Shown piece by piece: positions 40,962 through 49,871 of a stretch of 59,301 bases of DNA. The DNA comes from Acetivibrio straminisolvens JCM 21531. Lineage in GTDB: Bacteria; Bacillota; Clostridia; Acetivibrionales; Acetivibrionaceae. A program made the translations under genes and the position numbers. The stretch lies in assembly GCF_000521465.1 (NCBI RefSeq), contig NZ_BAVR01000017.1, forward strand, positions 1 through 59,301, written 5' to 3'. Under the pieces are notes generated by a model, which was not told the DNA's origin, searched no databases, and saw only the letters and a list, made by a program, of their open reading frames with translations. Each line of letters opens with the position of its first letter. Within the stretch, counting starts at the first letter, position 1.

Positions 40962-43163
40962 ATGTTAAAAAATCGTTTGGCAAAAGTATTGGGCAGAGGG
41001 CTGATTTTTCTTGTTTTTCTGACGGTAATTTCAACGGGGGCTATCTGCGGATATGCGGCTGAAACTGAGCAAAACGATTCTAGAAAGGTTGTTACTTCTG
41101 ACTTTATTGATTTGAAGTTTACTATTGACAAAAAGAATTATACTTCAAAAACAGTTTCAAAGAAACTTGAGGTTGCACCTTTCATATCTAACGGGAGAAC
41201 TTTGGTTCCTTTCAGGGCAATTTTTGAGGAACTGGGTTATACCGTTGATTGGGATGGAGCAACTAAAACTGTTACTGCGACATACAGCGGAAATGTGATA
41301 AAACTTACAATAGGTTCTAACAAGGCTCTTGTTAACGGATATGAGATTCCTCTTGATGTTGCACCTACAATAGTGAATTCCAGTACTGTTGTTCCGCTTC
41401 GGTTTGTAGCTGAGAATTCCGGTTCTTTTGTAAACTGGAATCCCGAGGATAAATCCATTTCAATAAGCAGAGTGGGGAAATTTAATACCGGTACTATTCT
41501 CTTTTATGACCAAAAAGGAAAAGTACCAATGGTATATATTTATGACGGCCAGGCGATTAGTTCCATTTCTTTAAAAGGGAATGAAATCAAAAATGCCATT
41601 ACCTATAATGGAGGGCTCCTTATAACTTTGTTCGATAAGGATAACGATACAAATAATCTTGTTACATACAGAAACGGCGATTTTGAAGTTCTTATAAACA
41701 ACTTTGAGATAAAGGGACAGGTAGAGTTCAACGGAAACCTTCTTTTACACGGCTATGACAGAAGACAAAAGAGGGACAGTCTGTACAGATTTGACGGCAA
41801 GAATATTTATCTTATTGCAGATAATTTTGCAATGGGTCAGTATGTAATTTATAAAGATAAACTGATAATCAACAAATATGATGATTTGAGAAGATATTCT
41901 CTCTTGGTTTTTGACAAATCTTCATGGAATCCGAAGTTATTGCACGATAAGTTTATTATTAGGGAAACAATGATTGAGGACAATATTCTTTTTATTGGCG
42001 GAGACAGCTCAGAGGGAAATGCTAAACCATTTATATGTTATGATGGCAACAAGTGTGAAGAAATACATAAAGATCTTGATATTGACCTTAGCAGAACAGT
42101 ACAGTTTAAAGATAAGGACGGTTCAAATAACATAGTTACGGTAGCTAAAAGAGATGGAAAAAATTATTTTTTGGTATTAAGAAACACATCAAAAAATACA
42201 GCAAAATATACTATTTATGACCTCTTTGTTCCCACTTCGATATACGAAGATGTAGGTATGAAGAAGGGTAATTCGGTAAAAGTAGATGGTATTGTAGACT
42301 ACAATGGTAAGCTGTTTATAGCCTTAAATCAGACGAAAAGTATAATAACTGCAAAGTCGTTTAGGACTACTGGTATTCCTTCAGGTATAAAGCCGGAGAC
42401 TCTGTTTACATATCCCAATACACGATGCTTGGAATTGTCAGATGTTAAAACGATATATGCTGGTGTAACATTAAAAAGCTTTTTGATTGAGGATGACAAT
42501 TTATTGATGCATTTAGAAGACAAAGATAACAAGGACTACTTGCTTTATATATATGATAAAGACAAAATATCTTTGGCCCGTGATATAGTCAAAATAAACA
42601 ACATTAAAACGCTTGGACAAAGGACATTTATAGCTGCTGAGGACATTGACAGAATAACCGGCAACAAAAGGCAGGCACTGTTGATATATGATCAAGATGT
42701 TTCCGCTCCTAATTTGAGAATTAGAAACTTGGTATTAGGAATGGAAACAAAGGTTTGGGATGAATTGGGAGGAAGTCTTGCTATAAATGGCTATGAGGCA
42801 GATATTAAGAGGAACAAGGTTTATCTTTATTCAAACGAATTTGAAGAACTGTTAGGAAACTTTCAGGTGAACTACTGGGAAAAAATTGGTGACTTTATAT
42901 TTGCATCAGGTACCGATACCGACAGCAAAGTGGATTCATTCCATTACATAAATTCCAGAAACAGCGAGCAGTTGAGAGATTATTTTGATGCTGATAAGGT
43001 CATAAAAGCAAAAGGTGATTACTATATTGTGTATGGAGTAGAAAAGGAACCAAAGACACCGTTTACAAATAAAAAGATTTTGTATATTTATAATTTCAAA
43101 ACTAAAGAATTCGTAGATTTGGTAGTGGACTTCCAGTTGACAGATATATTGTATATTAATTAA
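40962..43163 (+). CDS. Secreted protein with copper-amine-oxidase N-terminal domain
   Basis: 733 residues. Signal peptide (GLIFLVFLTVISTGAICGYA), then a copper amine oxidase N-terminal-like domain at about residues 50-175 in two repeats (NGRTLVPFRAIFEELGYTVDWDGATKTV and SSTVVPLRFVAENSG). These domains are typical of secreted or cell-wall proteins in Clostridia. The remaining 550 residues show repeated short beta strands (YNGGLLI, FNGNLLLHG, YDGQAISS), suggesting a beta-propeller; no catalytic motif was recognised. GGAGGGGG precedes the ATG at 40962. Function unknown, but it lies just before the sigI-rsgI locus. Confidence 0.8.
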   Translation: MLKNRLAKVLGRGLIFLVFLTVISTGAICGYAAETEQNDSRKVVTSDFIDLKFTIDKKNYTSKTVSKKLEVAPFISNGRTLVPFRAIFEELGYTVDWDGATKTVTATYSGNVIKLTIGSNKALVNGYEIPLDVAPTIVNSSTVVPLRFVAENSGSFVNWNPEDKSISISRVGKFNTGTILFYDQKGKVPMVYIYDGQAISSISLKGNEIKNAITYNGGLLITLFDKDNDTNNLVTYRNGDFEVLINNFEIKGQVEFNGNLLLHGYDRRQKRDSLYRFDGKNIYLIADNFAMGQYVIYKDKLIINKYDDLRRYSLLVFDKSSWNPKLLHDKFIIRETMIEDNILFIGGDSSEGNAKPFICYDGNKCEEIHKDLDIDLSRTVQFKDKDGSNNIVTVAKRDGKNYFLVLRNTSKNTAKYTIYDLFVPTSIYEDVGMKKGNSVKVDGIVDYNGKLFIALNQTKSIITAKSFRTTGIPSGIKPETLFTYPNTRCLELSDVKTIYAGVTLKSFLIEDDNLLMHLEDKDNKDYLLYIYDKDKISLARDIVKINNIKTLGQRTFIAAEDIDRITGNKRQALLIYDQDVSAPNLRIRNLVLGMETKVWDELGGSLAINGYEADIKRNKVYLYSNEFEELLGNFQVNYWEKIGDFIFASGTDTDSKVDSFHYINSRNSEQLRDYFDADKVIKAKGDYYIVYGVEKEPKTPFTNKKILYIYNFKTKEFVDLVVDFQLTDILYIN

Positions 43164-43194
43164 TTTGAAATCCAATTTGACTTAATGAAATCAG

Positions 43195-43235
43195 CAAAAG
43201 GGAGTATCCTTCAAAAGGATATTCCCTTTTTGCGA
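43195..43235 (+). terminator. Terminator before sigI
   Basis: AAAAGGGA(G)TATCCTT pairs with AAGGATA(T)TCCCTTTTT, a strong stem with one mismatch and a T run. Confidence 0.88.
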
Positions 43236-43362
43236 TAACAAATCAATTTAATTAGTTTTGCGATATTTTAAAGGGATTTTGAATAATTTTATCGAATTTA
43301 ATATAAACGTCCAACTAAAAGTTTGTTGCCACATCGCATTAATCTATTTAGAGGTGGTTTAT

Positions 43363-44124
43363 TTGTTTGAGCCCGACTTAATGTATGGAATAAAGAAAAG
43401 AGGAAGAAAGTCTCGCATTGATTCTATCAATCATATTGTCATACAGATTAAAAATGGAGACGTCGAATTAAAGGAAAAATTTATAAAGAAATATAAACCG
43501 TATTTATTAAAGATTATATCCAGTACTATCGGAAGATATGTTGATCCGGAGGTTAGCGAGGAATATAGTGTAGGGCTTATGGCTTTTAATGAAGCTATAG
43601 ATGGATTTAATCCCGATATAAATGGGAATTTCACGAATTATTGCAATATGGTGGTTAACCATAGAATTATTGATTACATAAGAAAAAATAAGAAATACAG
43701 CAATGTCATACCTTTTTCGTACTTTGAAGAAAGAAACGATTTCGAAGAAAAATATCTAGTCTCCGATAGCCATTACCTTTATGAGAATATAGAAGTAAAA
43801 GAAGAGATACTGCAATTAGAACAGCAGTTAAAACAGTTTGGAATTACCCTTGAGGATCTGGTGGTGAATTCACCGAAACATAAGGACTCAAGGGAACTTT
43901 GTATCAATATAGCCAGGGTTTTGGCAGAAAATGATAAGTTATTTGAAAAAATGCTTCGTAAAAAATGCATCCCGTTATCTGAATTAATGGGCTTTGTTAG
44001 TGTTCACCGAAAAACTGTAGAAAGGAACAGAAAGTTCATTATAGCGGTGAGCCTAGTTTTAAGAAGCGGCCTTGATGAGATAAAGCAATTCTTCAAAGAA
44101 CATGAAGAAAGGGGGGGACAATAA
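43363..44124 (+). CDS. sigI: Alternative sigma factor of the SigI family
   Basis: 253 residues. The sigma-70 region 2-like part (EYSVGLMAFNEAIDGF and NMVVNHRIIDYIRKN) and the distinctive SigI C-terminal domain (VSVHRKTVERNRKFIIAVSL) match the SigI group of Bacillus and cellulolytic clostridia. These sigma factors direct polysaccharide-degrading gene sets. The start is a TTG at 43363, 5 bases after GAGGTGG; an ATG at 43381 is an alternative. Its stop overlaps the rsgI start by one base (TAATG). In C. thermocellum I recall the pair sigI4/rsgI4 (Cthe_0403/0404) beside CelL; the context here fits that identity. Confidence 0.92.
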   Translation: MFEPDLMYGIKKRGRKSRIDSINHIVIQIKNGDVELKEKFIKKYKPYLLKIISSTIGRYVDPEVSEEYSVGLMAFNEAIDGFNPDINGNFTNYCNMVVNHRIIDYIRKNKKYSNVIPFSYFEERNDFEEKYLVSDSHYLYENIEVKEEILQLEQQLKQFGITLEDLVVNSPKHKDSRELCINIARVLAENDKLFEKMLRKKCIPLSELMGFVSVHRKTVERNRKFIIAVSLVLRSGLDEIKQFFKEHEERGGQ

Positions 44125-45856
44125 TGAATCTTGGGGTGGTAATAAAAATAAAAAAGAAGAAGACTATAATTGTTACGGAAACTGGAGAGTTTAAAGCAAT
44201 AAATACCAGGGATGGTATGTTTTTGGGACAGAAGATTATATTTAGTCAACAAGATGTAATTGAAGACAATAAAAAAAGTTCAGGTCTTATGTATTCTGCT
44301 GTTGTTGCAGGTGTAGTTGCTGTTTTTGTATTTATGTTTACATATTTTAGCTTGCTTAACTTTGAAGCTACTTTTGCTTATATTGATGTGGATGTAAATC
44401 CCAGTGTTGAATTTGCAGTAAACAGAGACGGCATTATTATAGGTGCTGAGCCCCTTAATGAGGACGGAAAAAAGATTTTGGAAGAGTTAACATATAAGGA
44501 TACTTTGCTGGAGGATGCAATTTTAGACTTGATTGATAAGTCAAGAAAGTATGGCTTTATCACAGAGGATGATAAAAAGAATATAGTATTGATTTCGGCG
44601 GTGCTATACAGTGAAGAGCCAAAGGAGAAAAACGATTTCGAAGACAAGCTTGTTTATAATTTAATGTCAGATTTCAAGAGCTTGGATGTTAATATTGAAA
44701 TGAGGTTTGTATTTGCATCAAAAGAGCAAAGGAAGAAAGCTCTTGAAAATAAAGTATCCGTGGGTAAGTACATGATTTATGAAAGGGCAAAACAGGAAGG
44801 AAAAGACGTGACCCTTGAGGCTATTGTGTCGGAACCGTTGGAAGATTTGCTTTTAGATCAAACTTTGGTTTGGTTATTGAGACGGATAAGTTGTTACCGG
44901 TTGAGACTGCAACAGCATCAATTGAGCCGGTGAGCACACCGAGTGTATCTGCGGTAGCTACGGCAACGAAGGCGGTTGCAGCTACAATGACTCCGACAGA
45001 GACATCGGCTAAACCTGCGGCAACTCCAACAAAAGCATCGGTTACAGTTGCACCGACAGATATGCCGGCGCAATCTACGGTAACACCGGAGAAGACACCG
45101 GTTAAGCCTACAGCTACTTCAACGAAGGCGCCAATAAAGTACACAGCTACACCAACCAAGGTGCCTGTTAAAGCTACGGCCACACCTACACCCACGAAGA
45201 CACCCGTTAAAGCTACGGCCACACCTACACCCGCGAAGACACCTGTTAAAGTTACGGCTACGCCTACACCCGCGAAGACACCTGTTAAAGTTACGGCTAC
45301 GCCTACACCCGCGAAGACACCTGTTAAAGCTACGGCTACACCTACACCTACGAAGATACCGGTTAAACCTATCGATACTCCAATGAATACACCGGGCCAA
45401 GAACAGAGTGTCAAGGTAAGGTTTTACAACAACAATACATTGTCCGAAACCGGTGTAATTTACGTTAGATTAAATATTATAAATACCGGGAATACGTCCC
45501 TTAACCTTTCAGACCTGAAATTAAGATATTACTATACTATTGACAGCGATAGTGAGCAGAGGTTTAACTGTGATTGGTCTTCTATAGGTGCTCATAATGT
45601 AACCGGAAGGTTTGTTAAAATGAATTCACCTCAAACCGGAGCAGATACCTATGTTGAAATAGGTTTTGTCAAAGGTGCGGGAGAGCTTCAGCCCGGCGAA
45701 AGCGTTGAACTTAATGCACGTTTTTCAAAAACCGACAATACACAGTATAATAAAGCGGATGATTATTCATTTAATTCCCATTATTATGAATATATGGACT
45801 GGGATAAGATTACAGCATATATTTCCGGAATTTTAAAATGGGGGAGAGAGCCATAA
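44124..45856 (+). CDS. rsgI: RsgI-type anti-sigma factor with extracellular CBM3 (one frameshift near 44861)
   Basis: Restored product of about 577 residues. Cytosolic RsgI domain (residues 1-52) that binds SigI, one membrane helix (about 55-79), an extracellular segment with VDVNPSVEF, then a Thr/Pro linker with five 13-residue repeats, then a family 3 carbohydrate-binding module (about 430-577; VKVRFYNNN...). Asn92-Pro93 fits the autoproteolysis site described for RsgI proteins. Polysaccharide bound by the CBM3 is thought to trigger release of SigI. The frame breaks in AAA near 44861; one extra A gives DQNFGLVIE. It is the sensor of cellulose-like substrates, next to a cellulosomal endoglucanase. 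Confidence 0.93.
45164..45358 (+). repeat. Five 39-bp tandem repeats encoding the RsgI linker
   Basis: Five units of 39 bp beginning at 45164, 45203, 45242, 45281 and 45320 encode PVKATATPTPxKT (13 residues) with minor changes. They make the glycosylation-prone spacer between membrane and CBM3. Such repeats are prone to copy-number change. Confidence 0.88.
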
Positions 45857-45935
45857 TTAGCTCCCCTTAAACTTAATTTTGTTACGAATTTACTATAAAA
45901 ATAATTATTAAAATTTTTTTAAGGGGGTAATAAAA

Positions 45936-47513
45936 TTGAAAAAAACTAAAGCTTTGTTGCTGGCATTGGCAATCTTGATTGTAGCTTGTCACCAACGGCA
46001 TCTTATAGGGCTCCAACCATTGCAGCCGACCCAAATAATGATGACTGGCTGCATGTTGAGGGCAATAAGATAGTAGACATGTACGGTAATCAGGTCTGGC
46101 TGACAGGCTGCAACTGGTTTGGGTTCAATACCGGTACAAATGTGTTTGATGGAGTATGGAGCTGTAATATGCGAGAGGCTATCAAAGGCATGGCAGATAG
46201 GGGAATAAACTTTTTGAGAGTCCCTATTTCAACCGAACTTTTATATCAGTGGTCTCAGGGAGTGTATCCTTCAGCAAATGTTAATGATTTTGTAAATCCG
46301 GAGTTGGAAGGTATGAACAGCCTTGAGCTTTTTGACTTTGCCGTTCAGTGTTGTAAGGAATTCGGAATAAAGATTATGGTGGACATACACAGTCCAGCAA
46401 CGGATGCTATGGGACACATCTATCCTGTATGGTATGATGGTCAATTTACAACAGAGATATGGATTTCGACTCTAGAATGGTTAACGGAAAGATATAAAAA
46501 TGATGATACAATCCTTGCGCTAGATCTTAAGAATGAGCCCACGGTACACCTGGTAGTGAACTAATGGCCAAGTGGGACGGTTCTACCGATCTGAACAACT
46601 GGAAACATGCTGCTGAGACATGTGCAAAGAGAATCCTTGCAATAAACCCAAATATCCTTATTGTGTAGAGGGAGTTGAGGTTTATCCAAAGCCTGGCTAT
46701 GATTATACAGCAGTGGATGAATGGGGGAAAGAGAGTAAATATTTCTTCAACTGGTGGGGAGGAAATTTAAGAGGAGTTAGGGATTATCCCATTAATCTTG
46801 GCAAACATCAGAAACAGCTTGTGTATTCGCCTCATGATTATGGTCCCCTTGTACACAAACAATCTTGGTTTTACGAAGGCTTTAACAAAGACACCTTGTA
46901 TAATGATTGCTGGAGAGATAACTGGGCGTACATACACGAAGAAAACATTGCTCCATTGCTGGTGGGTGAATGGGGAGGATTCATGGATGGCGGAGACAAC
47001 GAGAAATGGATGACTGCGATAAGAGATTATATGATTGAAAATAAAATATCCCATACTTTTTGGTGCTATAATGCAAATTCCGGTGATACCGGCGGACTGG
47101 TATACTATGATTTCATCACTTGGGATGAAGAAAAGTATGCTCTGCTAAAACCTTCATTATGGCAGACATCCGATGGAAAGTTTATAGGTCTTGACCATCA
47201 GATACCTCTAGGTTCAAACGGAATTACCGTAACCGAATATTATGGCGGTGATTTTCCTGAGCCATCACCGACTGCTACTGTCACGCCTGTACCGACACCA
47301 TCCCCTTCTCCCGAAATAGAAAAAGGAGATGTAAATGGTGACGGTAGTGTTAACTCAACTGATGCTATGTGGATGAAAAGGTTTTTGCTTAAATTGGTTG
47401 ATGACTTTCCAACTCCTACTGGAAAACAGGCAGCAGATATGAATGATGATGGGAAGATTAATTCTTCAGATATGACAGCTATAAAGAGAAAAATTCTTAA
47501 AATGACAATGTAA
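45936..47513 (+). CDS. celL: Cellulosomal GH5 endoglucanase, CelL-like (three frameshifts near 45986, 46539 and 46662)
   Basis: Restored product of about 526 residues. Signal peptide, GH5 catalytic domain and C-terminal type I dockerin. LKNEPHG (about residue 200) holds the acid/base Glu and GEWGG (about 346) the nucleophile. The dockerin (about 464-526) has two calcium-binding repeats: [13 protein letters not shown] and [13 protein letters not shown]. It hydrolyses internal beta-1,4-glucan bonds and docks onto the scaffoldin. The TTG at 45936 follows AAGGGGG. Three missing bases (T near 45986, C near 46539, G or T near 46662) break the frame. It is 79 bases after rsgI, which fits C. thermocellum CelL beside SigI4/RsgI4. 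Confidence 0.93.
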
Positions 47514-47522
47514 AGCTTGTGT

Positions 47523-48259
47523 CTATTGTTTTTCGACCAGGTATTTCCAATACCTTGTGGGCATATTGCGCTTTTGTAGTTTGGGGTTGATCCTATTCTT
47601 TATGCATATGCTGTCAAAGTATTTCTTCCAAAGTTTTTCAAACTCGTCGTCGACAGCATTAGATTGGTGTTGAAGTTCTGAAGGGAGGTCTGTGAAAACA
47701 CATTCTACCATATTGTATACAGCGGCAAGGTTTCTTTTGGTGTCGTGGATTACCCAGAATTGGTCGGACAGACGCCTGACAAAATGATCGAATATTAAGA
47801 AAGTAATATTGTAGACAGGGCTGTAGGGGCATAATAAATGCCCCCATTTAGCTTTTTAAACCTCAATAGACCCAGCATAAGATGAGTTTCAGTACGTACT
47901 TTTTTGGCAGCCGAATGAACCTTTAGCACTTCTTCGGAAGTGAGATAAAGGTCTACGGTTTTGCCTATTTTAAAGCCATGTCTTAAATATTCTAATATGT
48001 AAGTATCGATGTCATCAAGCTCGGACAAATATGCGTGGTACACATTTCTCAAGGCATCATATGAAATCTTTTTATGTATGGCTTGATAAACTTTTGAAGC
48101 TTTTTCACTATCGGTGACAATATCTATATTCTTATCCAAGATGCTTTGTTGTACATTTTTTGAGCGAAAAACCTTGTCAGGACGTTCAACACTGTAATAT
48201 GACTCGTATACGCAAGTCAGAAGTCCGTCAAAGGTTCCGTCATAGAAATAGTTTACCAT
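47523..48259 (-). CDS. TIGR03915-type probable DNA metabolism protein (DUF4130; one frameshift near 47827)
   Basis: Restored product of about 245 residues. Starts with VNYFYDGTFDGLLTCVYESY, the family opening, and ends with RNMPTRYWKYLVEK, as seen in proteins linked to uracil-DNA-glycosylase-like domains. It always accompanies the radical SAM gene just upstream, and the pair is predicted to act in DNA modification or repair; no biochemistry is known to me. The break is one missing G (C on the coding strand) near 47827, restoring IYYAPYSPVYN. It follows the radical SAM gene after 18 bases, so they form an operon. Confidence 0.82.
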
Positions 48260-48277
48260 TGTATATCACCTGCATAA

Positions 48278-49584
48278 TTATATTTCTCCGGTTATACTCA
48301 TTATTTGGTCTTGAAGAGTGGGCTTTTCCGGTATTAGGGACAAAATAGAGATTTGCTCCCATTCTTGCTTTTTTTCGCTGCCTTCCCAGCCATTAATCAG
48401 GTTTTGCCTTATTAAAAGCCGATCCATGTCATAGTTATAAAAATACTTTCCGTTGCAGGTAATGAAAAATCTTGCGCGTTTTAAAACAACACCCAATTTT
48501 TTCAGGTCTTCAAAAGATAATGATTTTACTTTTCTTGCCATAATGATTTTTTTGGCAGAACGCACTCCAATGCCGGGAACTCTAAGCAGCATTTCGTAAT
48601 CTGCACGGTTTACTTCAACAGGGAAGTGGGAAATATTATTAACTGCCCAGTTGGCTTTAGGGTCAAGTTTAGGGTCAAAATCGGGATTGTTCTCATCTAA
48701 GAGCTCGTCCGCTGAAAAACCGTAAAATCTTAAGAGCCAATCGGCCTGGTAAAGCCTGTGCTCTCTAAGGAGCGGAGGAGTCTTTAAATCAGGCAGAAGC
48801 GGATTTGTGGATATAGGTACATATGCCGAATAATAGACCCTTTTCAGATGGTATTTTTTGTATAGGTTTTCTGAAAGTTTTAGGATATTAATATCGTTGT
48901 CTTTGGTAGCTCCTACGATGAGCTGGGTACTTTGGCCTCCGGGAACAAACAAAGGTGCGTTTTTGAATACCTTTCTTTCGTCGTTTTTTTCGGCTATTTT
49001 GGAAGATATAAAATTCATTGGTTTTAGTATAGCATGTTTATCTTTTTGAGGAGCCAAAAGCTTAAGTCCTTTTTCGGAAGGGAGCTCAATGTTGACGCTC
49101 ATTCTGTCAGCCAATTTCCCGACAGCTTCAATAAGGTCAAGGTCAGCTCCCGGAATGGCCTTAACATGTATATATCCATTGAATTTATAGTCTTTTCGCA
49201 AAATCCTTAGTGATTCATATAAGAGCTCCATCGTATGATTGGGATTTTTGTTACTGCAGAACTGAGAAACAAACCTTCAATATAATTTCGCCTATAAAAG
49301 TTTATGGTAAGACTGGCTACTTCTTGGGGTGTAAAAGCAGCTCTCGGGACATCGTTGCTGGCTCTGTTGACACAGTAGGCACAATCATATACGCAGTAAT
49401 TGGAAAGAAGAATTTTTAGTAGGGAAATGCACCTTCCGTCATCCGCCCAACTGTGACATATACCGCAGGATGCTGCATTTCCAAGTCCGCCTTTTGTATT
49501 TTTTCTGTTACTGCCGCTGGAAGAACATGAAACATCGTACTTTGCGGCGGCAGATAATATTTCAAGCTTTTTTTGAAGCTCCAT
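48278..49584 (-). CDS. TIGR03916-type radical SAM protein, putative DNA modification/repair (one frameshift near 49247)
   Basis: Restored product of about 435 residues. CVYDCAYCVNR is the CxxxCxxC SAM-radical iron-sulfur motif, followed by TPQEVASL. The C-terminus carries a helix-hairpin-helix-like segment (LLRVPGIGVRSAKKIIMARK), which suggests DNA binding. The CGICHSW motif before the cluster site is also conserved in the group. The break is one missing T (A on the coding strand) near 49247, restoring TKNPNHTMEL. The next gene is its usual DUF4130 partner. Confidence 0.88.
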
Positions 49585-49871
49585 AAAATGTACCTCCCGA
49601 AAGTTGCTAAATAAATTTTACCACAAGGTAAAGGGAAAATCAAACGTTTGTTCGGAATATTATATGCAAATTAGGTCATATTTATTGAAAATAGGTTGAA
49701 AAAAGCATCAAAGATTATATATAATATAATTATATAGTCCTTTTTATGTATAGCTTTAAAAGCTGTATTTGTTGATTAATATTTATGTATCGTTTCTATA
49801 TTCAAGCATTGCAGGTCCAACATTGTTTCGTATGAATTTTATGCTTTATAATCTTAATCCGGAGGAATAAG

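Noticed and set aside
43233..43362. A SigI-type promoter upstream of sigI (CGAA or CGCA near 43293 or 43340)
   Set aside because: No convincing C-rich -35 element was found at a fitting distance, so I could not support it. The same holds for a CCCC/CGAA pair before celL.
45164..45358. Possible CRISPR array
   Set aside because: The units are directly abutting with no spacers and are in frame within rsgI.
45119..45414. Minus-strand frames of about 90-200 residues over the rsgI linker
   Set aside because: They are antisense readings of the tandem repeats and contain only the mirrored repeat.
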